64,000 nt of DNA. Origin: Apoda limacodes (lineage: Eukaryota; Arthropoda; Insecta; Lepidoptera; Limacodidae). This document shows, in pieces, positions 32,932-44,444 of this stretch; the first letter of the stretch is position 1, and each line of letters opens with the position of its first letter. The notes under the pieces are model-generated. The model was given only the letters and a program-made list of their open reading frames with translations. It was not told the origin of the DNA and did no database searches. The position numbers and the translations under genes were made by a program. The stretch lies in NCBI GenBank assembly GCA_946406115.1, contig OX291547.1, forward strand, positions 18,915,001 through 18,979,000, in the 5' to 3' direction.

Positions 32932-33252
32932 ATGGAAAATAAAATAAATGTAAATCAATTTGCAATGGAATTATTTCTGGATGACAGTGTTTCAACTATG
33001 AATAGAATAGCAGTAGCTATTGCAAATATAGTCAGTGATAATGTTAAAAATATTCGCGTATTAGACAATGTTTTGAAGACAGAGTATAGTGAATCAACTC
33101 TCCACTGCAACGAAAACAAAACTGTAGTTCGTGCTCGTCGACGGGTTCGTTCTGTTATCCGACAAAATTCCAGGTTTTTCGAGGATACTGTTTTGAACTA
33201 CAATGATGAGACATATATAGAGAAATTCAAAATGACAAGAAATACAGTTCAG
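32932..33252 (+). CDS. HARBI1-like (PIF/Harbinger-derived) protein, exon 1
   Basis: 107 codons from ATG 32932 to ...ACA GTT CAG before GTAAAC, phase 0. The end 'YIEKFKMTRNTVQ' matches the FRMSRxTF block that precedes the helix-turn-helix in HARBI1-type transposases. The first 75 residues are not recognised, apart from a basic 'RARRRVRSVIR' stretch. The open frame continues only four codons past the donor. The join to 40231 is clean and in frame. Confidence 0.75.
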
Positions 33253-33799
33253 GTAAACAAGTTCTAGTGGTCAGATTAACTAAATAGGGGCACTGGGGAA
33301 ATCTTTCCTCACTAGTAACATTTGGAAACCCCAACCATAGAAGATTTCAATTAGATAAAAGGGTTGGGGTTTACAAAAGGGGAGTGCTATGGAAAAAATA
33401 ACTTTTTTTTGTGATAAAACAACCATTGCACCTCATTTTTTAAGGTTTAACTAAGTATCTCACTTATCACTCTAACCAATTGAATGGACATTGGGAGATG
33501 TTCCTTAAGAATAGTGCCACTGGAATATAAGGGTGAAGAGAGAGGTGGGCAGATCAAGCAACACTTGCATTGAAGGGGGTTGCAGAACACTCCCCTTTAT
33601 TGTTTTGGGGTTAAGCCAAGAAAAAACTATACTTACACTCCAACCATCTGTAAGCCCAGTTTTTTCTGTCCGTGGAGTTGAATGTTTAATTGTTTAGTCT
33701 GGGAGCACTATGAGATTGCAATGTTCCTATTTTAGCTTTCTGCTCACAAGAACACTTAGAAGCAAGAATGTGTTCAGGGTGAGAGATGGTTGTTTGTTT

Positions 33800-34290
33800 G
33801 CATGGTTTTTGGTGCAAACCAATGTTGCTGTTTATCTCCACAATTAATAGTCTGATTTTGATGCGGTTTTCAATCTCCAAGACTTATGGTCCAATTTTTA
33901 TGCGGTTTTCAGTGGTGTTTTCATGGCTCATTGGTGCTAGTTCTTAGATAGGTGTTACAGTGGTAACTCACTAAGGGTGTTGCTGTAAACATTTGTTTGT
34001 GCAAATCAATGTTGCCATTTATCTCCAAAACTAATAGTCCCATTTTTTTGCCGTTTTTAGTAATGGGTTTGTGGTTGATTGATGCTAATTCTTAAATGGA
34101 TGTTGCGGTGGTAACTCACTAGAGGGTGCTGCAGTAATTTGTTTGTGCAAACCAATGTTGCCATTTACTCCCAATACTGCTTGTCCGATTTTCAGTAATG
34201 GGTTTGTGGTTGATTAGTGATGGTGTCTAGATAGGTGTTACGGTGGTAACATACTAGGGGTGCTGCAGTAAACATTTTTCCTTCATAAAA
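33800..34290. repeat. Degenerate tandem repeat, about 3.5 units
   Basis: Units begin GTGCAAACCAATGTTGC near 33812, 33999 and 34145 and share TTTATCTCCA, CTAATAGTCC, GATAGGTGTTACRGTGGTAA and GTGCTGCAGTAAACATTT. Spacing is 187 and 146 bp; the first unit has an extra internal repeat (GATGCGGTTTTCA twice). Confidence 0.75.
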
Positions 34291-34369
34291 ATGAGTTTTT
34301 AGTCAACTGTCAGTTTGAAACTTTGCACTTATATGTGGTTTACATGTCAATACTATAAATTGGCAACTT

Positions 34370-34740
34370 TAAGCTGATTTGATGAGGAAGCCCAGAGGTG
34401 GATACTGGAACCCCTTTTTAACGTTTTTATGAGTCTCTTTCATTACCCATGGTGGCAAAGTTTTGATGATGGAGCCAAGAGGAATATAGTGAAACTCCTT
34501 AATGGTTACTAGTAAAACCTTTGTGTTTGGGCTTATTTGGTTTGCAATCAGTGTAGAGTGCTTCTCAATCGCTCTTATTCTTCCAACACTATCTATTATA
34601 TACGTAAATACATACATAGACATAAGCTTGCGCTATGTTGAATTTTTTGGGTCCAAGACATATAACCACCTTATCGACTGTAGTTCCCTGTAGTTTATGG
34701 CCCAACTTTATATAACGGGAATCATCACTCTTTCTGTTTT
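34370..34740 (-). pseudogene. PIF1-like helicase remnant, possibly Helitron
   Basis: Minus-strand translation around 34730-34620 gives 'LGHKLQGTTVDKVVICLGP' and 'KFNIAQAYV', resembling the HKxQGxTxDxVVVxLG...GQAYVALSRV region at the end of PIF1/Helitron helicases. Stops and loss of the following LSRV motif show decay. No Helitron terminus (TC...CTRR with hairpin) was identified. Confidence 0.5.
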
Positions 34741-35079
34741 TCCAGAATCTTTATTCCCTTTAAATGATACACTCGCTAGAGCTATTGGGTAGACCAACCA
34801 TTCGACAATTATTATAGAGCTACAGCTGAATGTTTTAAACATCATATCAACTTATATTATTCATTCTTTGTAATGATATGTATACATAATATATTATCAC
34901 TATGAAAAGTCTAAAATAAAAAGCAAAATTAAAATATGTCAGGTGCTGCTGTCTCTATTTTAAATTTCAACTAAAACGAATATATCCTGTGTTACATGAT
35001 TTTGTTGTAAAACATCTTCAATAATTATATTCACGTTACTATAAAACTGCAAAACTTTAGTTCACTTAATGGCAGTCCT

Positions 35080-37110
35080 GGTGGAAATTTTTTTTTTATA
35101 CCACCAAGGTTGCAAACAAGCCTGATGGTAAGCAGTCACCGTGGTCTATGGACGCTTGCAACACCAGAAGTATCACTCGCGCGTTGCCGACCCTTAAAAA
35201 ATCCAATTACTTCTTTCTTGAAGAACCCCATACTGTAGTCCTTATAGAAAACCTTGGCAGGGAGTTCATTTCACAACCCAAGCGTTCCCGGGAGGAAGTT
35301 TCTCTGAAACCGCACTGTACGCGACCATTTCAGTTCTAAAGTGTGAGAATGAATTCCCTGCCGATGGCGAGCGGTACGATGGTAGAAAGTAGCCGTGGGC
35401 ATCATTTCCAATAATTACTCAGAACACATCCCATTCTACAAGCGGTACAACACACACATGGAGGCAAAGTCTCTCCTCAGACTTAAGGGTTCGATACAAC
35501 AAGTGAGTTTGGGATCGTCGACAATTCTCACAGCCCGTCGTAGAACCGAGTCAAAAGGGCCAAGCTGGTGTCCGGGTGCACCTGTCCAGATATCGCAGCA
35601 GTACTCTATATGGGGCCGAACTTGCGACTTGTAAAGCAGCAATCTCTGCCCCGACGAGAATTACTGCCTCGCTCTGTTGAGTACACCTAGTTTTTTAGAC
35701 GCCAGCTACACCTTATCTTGCAAATGATTTCGGAACTGAACAGCGCTGGAGATGTGTGGGACTACAGTGAATGGGATTTTGCTTAGCGGTGAACGCGCAG
35801 ACTTGTGTCTTTGTAGAGAGACCTTGGACAAAATAGACGCGATTTGAGACACAAGTTTTTTGCGGTTTTCCTCCGCAACGGAACGAGAGTTGTTTGCACG
35901 ACCCGTGTAATAAGCGTCTCCAGTACTGTCATCTGCATAGCAATGCATGTTGTTGATGTCCAACATGTCATTGATCTGCTGTAGAAACAGCGTAGGAGAC
36001 AGCACAGAGCCTTGCAGGACACCAGCATTAATATCCATGCTGTCAGAGCAACTACCGTCAACTACGGCTCGTATGCGTCTGCCGGACAAAAAGCTAGCCA
36101 CCCATTTGTACAAATCCTCGGGCATTCCGTAAGATGGCAACTTCGATATAAGACCCCGGTGCCAGACCCGATCGAATGCCTTCGCTATGTCTAGGCTACA
36201 TGCCAATGCCTCCCCCTGACTCTCAATGTCTAGTGCCCATCGCTGTGTTAGATACACTAGAAGGTCACTAGTCGAGTGACCGTGGCGAAAGCCATATTGA
36301 CGGTCGCTGATCAGGTCGTGTTTTTCTAGGTATCTCAAAAGCTGTGTGTTGATTACACGCTCCATCACATTGGAGAGGAGAGAGGTAATAGCGATAGGCC
36401 TGTAATTCTATGGATCTGATCTATCACCCTTTTTGGACACCGGGTGCACATTCGCAGTCTTCCATAAAGACGGAAATTGTCTAGTATGGTAGGAAAGCGC
36501 GAAGAGGCGCGTGAGTACAGGACATAACTCAGGAGCAGACTGCTTAAGCACCACTGCTGGTATACCGTCTGGCTCACTCGACTTATGAACGTCTAGGGAA
36601 AGCAACGCCCGCCGGACCTCTCGCTGTGTTATAGAGATTTCCGACATGGTCTTACCGCACCACGGTAAAGTAGGTACAGCGCCTTCGTCGTTCATATTCG
36701 AGTTGGAGGCAAAGAGACTGCCCAATAGATCGGCTTTCTGCACTGTGGGCCAAGTCACTATCGGTCTTTCGCAGCGGTGGTTACGACGACTGGCAAAAGT
36801 TTCCTTCGTCAGCTTTGGCAAGCGACCAGAAAGCACGACTCCCAGAAGGATAGCTCACAAGTCGCCCACGTATTTTGTCGATGAATTGGAATTTTGCTCT
36901 GGCAGTTGCTTTCTTACTGAACTTCGAGGCAGCATTTAATTTGCGTTTTACCTCAGAAAAATTCGGATCCTTATTATTACGGGTCGTGGTCTAAGCCTCA
37001 TATGCAGTTTGCTTAAGAATTTTAGCTTCTCTGCAAGACCTATTAAACCACGGTCATAAATAACTTTCCATAACAGCAAGGACTGTCTCAGTTAGTTTTT
37101 AAAATAATTT
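35080..37110 (-). mobile_element. 5'-truncated CR1-like LINE
   Basis: Minus strand, from about 37110: a linker ('WFNRSCREAKILKQTAYEA', 'FSEVKRKLNAASKFSKK'), RT 'ALLSLDVHKSSEPDGIPAVV', 'ISDRQYGFRHGHSTSDLL', 'SLDIAKAFDRVW', 'INAGVLQGSVLSPTLFL', catalytic 'MHCYADDSTGDAYY', then '[15 protein letters not shown]' and '[15 protein letters not shown]'. The element ends with the shared tail CCACCTT..GGTATAAAAAAA at about 35085-35100. Part of the region after the palm is deleted (near 35740-35800) and several frameshifts exist. Endonuclease absent. Confidence 0.85.
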
Positions 37111-37765
37111 TATTCTTTATCAATTATGTCTTAACCGTCGTGGGGTTTTTAAATTTTTTAATATTTCTTTTTATAAGTTATTGCATTAAACTTAGCTTTA
37201 CCCTGCCGCGACAATTTAGCGCGATATTTCAACAAGCAAACCTTATCGTGCCATCAATGGATTTCTATAATTAAAATATATAAAATATACTCAATCGAAT
37301 TTGATAACTGAATGATACGCTATATTTTTGACTTTTTAAATTTCTGCTTTTCTTTTTTATGTTGGGGTTTTTTAAATTTGATTTATAAAAGAAGTTAATA
37401 TATTGTTTAGTTAGTAATAGCTTTGTTCAAAATATTGTGATTGTGTTATTAATTTGTGTTACTAATTATTTATTTAATTTTAAATTTAATCTTTGTTTTT
37501 AAGAATGTTAAACTCAGTTACAAAAAAAGTTATGATAAGCACAGTTATATGTATAATATGTCTTCGGGCTTTTCTTATTGTACAGCCACCGTCTTACTAT
37601 AAATAGAAGACTGTTAAAAGAAATACTGATCAAAAACAAATCCAAACACTAAATATATATTTTTTTTTTACTTTATTTTTCAAGAGTGTAGTGTAGTAAT
37701 TTGGCTGCAGCATCAGACCAATTATTCCATAGTCTTGCATAGTTAATTAGCATACATGGGTGCTT

Positions 37766-37796
<31 letters not shown>

Positions 37797-37810
37797 GAGC
37801 GGTCAAACTA

Positions 37811-38710
37811 TACTCACCGGCACAATTAGCGGAACAGAAAAAAAAGTGAGACTATGAGATAATAACGCATATATTTGACGAAAATGTAATTAGACACAAA
37901 ATAACAAATTGATTATCATCTTTTAACAACGACTTTAAAAAGTCTTCGTTATTTTTTATTGAAAAATAAAGAAATTTGAAATAAGTGAAATTTTTAGATG
38001 ATTATGAACCATCATAAAAAATAAAAAAAAGTAAGCATTAAATGATTTAACAATAAAATTAAAGCAAAATTAATAACGAGTGTTTCCCCCTCTTGCTCTG
38101 ATTACGGTTTCCATTCGTCTGGGCATGCTACAGATTATGTTATCGATGATTTCTTGAGGCAACCGCTCCCACTCCTCAAGTAATGCGTTTCCAAGTTCAT
38201 TCAGATTGTTGGGGGGTGGCATTCTGGATTTAACCCTTCTTTTTAGCAAGTCCCAGACATGCTCTATCGGATTCATATCGGGGGAATTTGCTGGCCACTG
38301 CATCACCGGTATACCTACGTGGCTCAGATATGCCTGTACCGATTGTGCACTATGAGCACGAGCATTATCTTGCATTAGAATAAAGTCGTCACCAATAAAT
38401 GGGGCAAATGGTACAACATGTTCTTCTAAAATGTCTCTGATGTATCGATCTGCTGTCATGGTCCCTCCTGTGACTATCACTAACTCCGTGCGAGCTCCCA
38501 AACATATCCCTCCCCAAACCATAATCGAGCCGCCACCATAAGCCACTGTGTGTTCAAAATTAGACTGTATGTGGCGTTCTCCTTTGCGTCTCCATATTCG
38601 CTGTCTCCCATCGATCTGTTTTAAAAGAACTCTGCACTCATCAGTAAAGAGAACCTGCTGCCATTCGTTCAAATCCTTTTTTTGTGTTCCGCTAATTGTG
38701 CCGGTGTGTA
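37811..38710 (-). mobile_element. Tc1-like transposon, internally deleted
   Basis: 900 bp with near-perfect TIRs (TACTCACCGGCACAATTAGC left, TACACACCGGCACAATTAGC right) and a TA duplication (37809-37810, 38711-38712). Unit B of the surrounding duplication is the empty site (CAAACTAGTAACACC). The 5' half of the transposase gene is missing. Confidence 0.9.
38070..38690 (-). pseudogene. Tc1-like transposase catalytic domain, N-terminus deleted
   Basis: About 205 codons: 'WQQVLFTDECRV' (first Asp), 'SIMVWGGICLG', 'FILMQDNARAHSA' (second Asp), 'WPANSPDMNPIEHVWDLLKR' (the glutamate of a DD34E-type triad), ending 'ARGGNTRY'. The paired helix-turn-helix DNA-binding half is absent because the TIR runs straight into the catalytic domain (GGATTTGAACGAATGGCAGC). 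The open frame upstream into the TIR is accidental. Confidence 0.9.
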
Positions 38711-38731
38711 TAGTAACACCCCTCTTTTTAT

Positions 38732-39259
<528 letters not shown>

Positions 39260-39439
39260 CCGTCAGGGGTTAAAAAGCCAAAGCTTTTAGAAAGTTACAT
39301 AATAGTTATTTAACATTTGGTCATCATGAGTAACGGGTACATATTAGAAATACCCTTTTTAAGTAGTTATTAGTAGTTTATGGGATGGTGATTCTAGGAA
39401 GAAATTGAAATTGAGCATCGAAATTTCATTTTTATCAAT

Positions 39440-39509
39440 GTTACGTTGGCGGGCCAGAAAGTCTTCGCGAGCTGGAGTTGGCCCGCAAGTCGTACTTTAC
39501 CCACCCCTG
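39440..39509 (-). repeat. Possible hAT-type element terminus
   Basis: Minus strand from 39509 reads CAGGGGTGGGTAAAGTACGA then GGGCC-rich sequence, resembling the CAGGGGTGGGCAAAC start of some hAT elements. No partner end was found. Confidence 0.3.
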
Positions 39510-39814
39510 CCCTAGATAAATATGCCTTGGCATGACTTTGGATAAGGCACAAGTCATGTCCAAACAGTACATCAAGCCACATCCTTGCGTCACTGGTAGC
39601 TTACTGGAGGTGATCTAGGATGTTTTACTTGGACAGGCAATTTTACTTGGTTTGAAGGAACCACTACGAGAAGTAAGCCAATAGGAGGATCCATCATTTA
39701 GGTAGGCAAGGCTTTTCGTTGCTTATCCGCAGTCTGAAGGCCTTTGCCAGTGTGTTTTGCCTGTCATAAACTACGCTGCGGAAACGTGGACATCTCCATC
39801 GGGGCTTATCTTCA

Positions 39815-39849
39815 GTGTGAGAATGCGACTCGCACTTGACTGTTTTTTA
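39815..39849 (+). repeat. Dispersed repeat end (GCGACTCGCACTTGAC-TGTTTTTT)
   Basis: Degenerate copy of the tail also at 46664-46710 and 57103-57150. Confidence 0.4.
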
Positions 39850-40230
39850 ATATTATGAGTGTAGTCGCCGCGCCGGTTCATTCCTTGAGCTATAATTTTG
39901 ATGTTGAATAGTGCCACGTAAACTTGTCACGCTGGATAAAGATCAAAGAAAAAACATAAAAACGGCTGTTTTAAGAATGTTATTATTTATTTGATGAAAA
40001 TATAATTTTATATCTGCTATTCATAAATAATAATGTAAACATAAAGTAAATTTTATTAATACTTATAACTTTATTAGTGAGGTAGAGACGTGGAATAGTG
40101 AACAAAGCATCACGAAAAAAAACTGACACTTGTTTTCTACTTGTGTACCGTACCCGCCTATATAGTTTAGAATTGGTTCAACACAATTTAATTGAAATGA
40201 TTCTTATTTACTTACCTTTTTCTTTTGCAG

Positions 40231-41115
40231 AAACTAACTGAGTTTTTAACGGAGTACATGCAAAATAGCCGTAATATTGTGCCCTTGGATAAAAAAATCC
40301 ATATTTTTCTCTGGCTAATGACCTGCTATGCATCATACAACGAAGTAGCCAAGTTGTTTGGTCTGCACAAGTCATCTATTTGCTATATATTCCACGAGAT
40401 AGCTTCTGTGATTTCTGAGCAAAGATATAACTTTATAACATGGCCGTCTGCAGAGGAACAACATGTTACAAGAGTCAAGGTAAATAGTTATTTTAAATTC
40501 CCTAACTGTGTCGGATTTATTGATGCTTGCCGCTTTAAAATTCCTGCTATGAGGAAAAGAAGATATACTTCAGATATAATGCTTTTGCAAGCAGTGTGTG
40601 ATGAAAATTATATGTTCCTAGATGTACATGTAGGTGACATAGGAAGTACAAAAAAAGGCAGACTCTTCAAGGAGAGCCCGTTAGCGTATGAATTGAACAA
40701 TTTTATAGATTTCGAAAATCATATTTTGGGAGATTCTGATTATAAATTAAAAAAGAATTTAATGACACCTTTTACAAGTGAAGAATTATTGACTAGTGAA
40801 GAAATGAAATTCAATGAAATGCATTGGAAGACTCGCGCTTACATCGGTCAGGCTTTTGAGAGATTGAGAGATAAATTTGTTCGATTGAATTGTCTAGATG
40901 TTACGAAACCGGAATATGTGAAATCAATATTAATCGCAGCCTGTGTTTTGCACAATTTCATCTTAATTACTGAAGGTAGTCCTGAAGTCAAGGAGGAGGT
41001 AGAAATTTGTGCTGATGGTGTAAACATTGATAAATCTATTGTACAGACTGCTGTTGAGAAGCGACAGTTTTTGTGCAATTATATCAGTTTTTTAGATAAC
41101 ACCAGTTCTGATTGA
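40231..41115 (+). CDS. HARBI1-like (PIF/Harbinger-derived) protein, exon 2
   Basis: Residues 108-401 of a 401-aa protein, within the size range of HARBI1 proteins. A helix-turn-helix lies at about 146-160 ('VAKLFGLHKSSICYI'), followed by the DDE_Tnp_4 nuclease fold: 'VGFIDACRF' (Asp 205), 'ILGDSDYKLKKNLMTP' (Asp 275), 'AACVLHNFIL'. The third acidic site, normally in an I-E-x-x-F context, reads 'RAYIGQAFERLR', with Gly 313 in place of Glu. The usual HD after the second strand reads 'STKKG'. So the fold is intact but catalysis is doubtful. Starts after a strong polypyrimidine tract and CAG. No TIRs or TSD could be assigned around the gene, which fits a domesticated gene, though a decayed transposon is possible. 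Confidence 0.8.
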   Translation, partial: KLTEFLTEYMQNSRNIVPLDKKIHIFLWLMTCYASYNEVAKLFGLHKSSICYIFHEIASVISEQRYNFITWPSAEEQHVTRVKVNSYFKFPNCVGFIDACRFKIPAMRKRRYTSDIMLLQAVCDENYMFLDVHVGDIGSTKKGRLFKESPLAYELNNFIDFENHILGDSDYKLKKNLMTPFTSEELLTSEEMKFNEMHWKTRAYIGQAFERLRDKFVRLNCLDVTKPEYVKSILIAACVLHNFILITEGSPEVKEEVEICADGVNIDKSIVQTAVEKRQFLCNYISFLDNTSSD

Positions 41116-41142
41116 AAATTGCTGATAATGAACTAAACTGGA

Positions 41143-41330
41143 CAACCGAGTGGCGCGCAGTGGTGGAACATTGGGCTGCCATGTTGAAGGCCCCGGGTTC
41201 GATTCCCGGTAGGGGTAAACAATGTTACAATTTGTAAATTGTAATTTAAAGTTGTCTCGACTCTGGCTTGTACCCCGTACGGTCGGAATACCATAGGTGG
41301 AATGTCGATGTTATGTTCTAAAGTTTGTTA
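41143..41330 (+). mobile_element. tRNA-derived SINE
   Basis: The 5' part has a Pol III A-box-like GAGTGGCGCGCAGTGG and a B box GGTTCGATTCC (41199-41209) in a tRNA-like layout. It is followed by an unrelated body (AGTTGTCTCGACTCTGGCTT, then CCCCGTACGGTCGGAATACC). It is not a functional tRNA: no acceptor stem or plausible anticodon arm. It lies about 30 bp after the HARBI1-like stop codon. Confidence 0.8.
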
Positions 41331-44227
41331 ATATCTGATAATAAGGTATGACATATATACTAAATCTTATGAGTGAGGTTACATAGCAAGGCTATGATAA
41401 AAAAACTTGATAATGTAATAATACTTATATTTTCTCCATAATTATGGAAAATTAATGAAATCACTAAGCACTAGATCGATTTATTACAATATAAAAAATA
41501 TAATAACATATTTATGAATATGTGATAACATTTCGGCAGGATGTTCATGTAAGTTTTAACTTTAATGCGATGTTTAACAATATGTACAACAGTTGTTGTA
41601 TTTTAAACAAGTTGTGTTTTTATTTGTATTTAATAAATATAAATTAAATATCTGAAAACAGACTTTGAAGTTACATTTAAAAACAATAAAAGAACCAATT
41701 ATTTATTATTTAATAACTATTTAATTTGTAATTATCACTAATTTTTATATGTAGTATATACAAAATCATTTCCCGCTTATCAATATAAAACTCTTCTTCA
41801 CGGTGGGAAAACTTTCTAAATTTTAGACCTTGGTGGTTGTATAAGCCCCTTTCATAATATAGTTTGGCATACAATGAATCATTTTATTTATACAGTTTTA
41901 TCGATACAGTTATACATACATAGAAATAATGGTGGAGATCAAAGTTTATACATAGCCTAAACATTCATTACATTTATACAGTCTGTTATCGCGTTTGATG
42001 TTGAAGGAAAACCCGACAACATCTAGACATAGTGCCGCGACCATATGACTGGCTAGACAGTCCCGTCTCGCCCCGCATCGCGCCTTTCAATTCCTTTTAA
42101 TAGACGCCTTCGATGGCCGACTGACCGAATATAATTTCTGTTTAGGCTGTGGTTTATATTTATAGTGCATAAAAAATATATTAATTACATGAATTACGGG
42201 TGACCAGTTTGGCTGATATGAATCTAAATCTTCAATATTGTATCAACTGTTGTTAATTACTTATATACGTATTCAGTACAAACAGAATGGGAACTTTAAC
42301 AAATATATTTATACTAGACACGCATGATGTATAAAAGATGAGGTTTGAACAGCAAAATAATTTTTAATAGATTTGAGATCTGTTTTTTTTATATAGAGGA
42401 TAAGCTTCTACCATAAATTTGCTTATCAGCGTGGGATTCCTACGGCTGTAGCTATAGTTCGGTCAAGTGGAATTCGGTTATAGTTTTTCCCGCAGGAACT
42501 TGTAAATTTTCCGGTATAAAAAAAGCTTATGTCTTGTCTGCCTCTTCAACTATCTCGTCAAATTTCAGCTCAATTAGATGCTTCGTTGCGACGAAATTGA
42601 GTAACAAACAAACTTACAAATTTTAACATTTATAATATTAGTAGGATTACGAGTATAAATAGCATTGTTACACTTGTTACATTTCTTGTGTTCCCATTTT
42701 TTATAAATTGTAACATACATTCTTTTATATTTAACAATAAAGATAAGGTTAAAAATAGACTGGTCACAAAAATTGAACATATAAAAACTATAGTTGATTG
42801 AACGAGGTAGTTACAGAACTGAACAATCAACTACTTACAAAAAACACATGTTGTTCAATTTTTAATATTCGGAAAAACACACTATAAGGATACATTTTCT
42901 CATGATATATTTTTGTAACAACTACAGCAAAACAACACTTATCCAGACTTGAAAATAAAAGTTTTAGTCACGTAAGCAAATAAATTGAGTACCTGACGTA
43001 ACTGTTCTTTTTTTTTTCGACACGCATTCTAAATTACTTTAGGCACTAAATTGGCAACCTACAAGGCACTATGCATTTAGCACAGCAATCAAATGCTATA
43101 ATAACTTCTATGACGTCATTTTTAACGAAAGATATACACTTTTTATTAATGAACAGTTTCGTAAAATTTTCGGTGTTCGATTATTTTATTACAAACATGC
43201 GCTTTGCGTCACATTCACACCTTAAAAATGGTACTTAGTTACAATATACAACAATGCAATATCCTCGAGTTTGTATAAGTAGTTTTATACTGAGTTAATT
43301 AGTTGTTAAATAGTTTGACTGTGTCAGCCGCGACGTACTTGGAGCCCAGGGCTATAATATTTGCTCATTTACTTATATTTATCTATTTGTTTAATTAATA
43401 TTTACAAAATTTAATTATAGCTGCTTTACGCGTTTATATGATACCTATATGTATCTTCATTTAGTGGAATGTAAAAAAAGTATATATTTAATACTAAATC
43501 TTCAGTTATATTTAAATAAGAGTATACTAGTGTATAACCGTCAAAATCACGGTATACAAAAGTTATACAAAACAACAGCGCTAGATGGAAGTAGTCGCTT
43601 TATTATCCACAATGAATGACGTTCCAAATGTGCTGCCGATACTTTGACGCCATATTGGTGCTACATTGGCGCCACATTGTACGTAAGTTGCTACGGTGTG
43701 CTCTGCGCTCGGTACTAGTTTACGGACTTCGACCACCAACATCGGCCAACTCATTTGGAACGAATACTACTTGCATATATATTATTTCTATGCATGATTT
43801 TTTATTAATAGTATCATTGCTCATTTAAAAACCTACTTAATAAAAATACTGCGATAATAATTTTATGACGGTTAAAAATCGCCTGGCGATCGAGTTTATA
43901 ATACAAACAGTAGGTATGCAATTCTATAAAGTCTATCAAGCATAACGTTCACTTACTTCTGAAAACGTAACACTTCAGAGCTTAACGTAACTTGTCACAA
44001 TGTTGGTTCCCAAGTAATTACATACTATTTTATTTAAATGCAATCTTCATTTGAGTAAAGTTACCATTTTCAATTCCGACACCATGTTCATTCATCACAA
44101 ACTGTCTGTACACAGATATAATGCAATATTTACAGATCACACTAAACACACTGTCTCACTTGGCACTCGCGATACACAGTCGTTATCACTTTGTAATCGT
44201 CCCGTACACGGTTCGTTTCGGAAAGTT
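41331..44227 (-). other. Intergenic DNA and probable Sema-1a 3' UTR
   Basis: No coding sequence found. Minus-strand AATAAA at 44034-44029 and further copies downstream are candidate poly(A) signals for Sema-1a; the real 3' end cannot be fixed. Confidence 0.35.
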
Positions 44228-44444
44228 TCAAATGTAAGTCTTTTTCACTTTCTGTAAGGTTCCGCACTTGATGTCCTTGTCGAGAGATTCAGTCGAGTTG
44301 CGGAGATCGAGTGTCCGGTCTTTGCCCAACTCGAGATGTAAGTTGTCCTGCTTAGGGCATACGTTTGCCACCATATTGACGTTCTTAGACCGAGGCGGCA
44401 TGTATGCGGTATTTGCGTTTAGAGGTGTCTCCAAAGGGCTCAAT
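44228..44444 (-). CDS. Sema1a: Sema-1a exon 10, cytoplasmic tail and stop
   Basis: Residues 681-752, after a CGGTTTCAG acceptor. Contains '[18 protein letters not shown]', '[17 protein letters not shown]' and the terminal '[10 protein letters not shown]' before TGA. Confidence 0.88.

Larger units (their letters stand above)
37415..38731. repeat. Tandem segmental duplication, unit A (with Tc1 insertion)
   Basis: Unit A begins TAATAGCTTTGTTCAAAATA at 37415 and ends CCCCTCTTTTT at about 38731. Without the Tc1 element and its TA (37811-38712) it is 415 bp and corresponds along its length to unit B at 38732-39259. It contains a (CA)13 run at 37769-37796. Confidence 0.85.

Noticed and set aside
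41143..41220. Possible tRNA gene after the HARBI1-like ORF
   Set aside because: A and B boxes are present, but no complete cloverleaf can be drawn and it runs into a SINE body.
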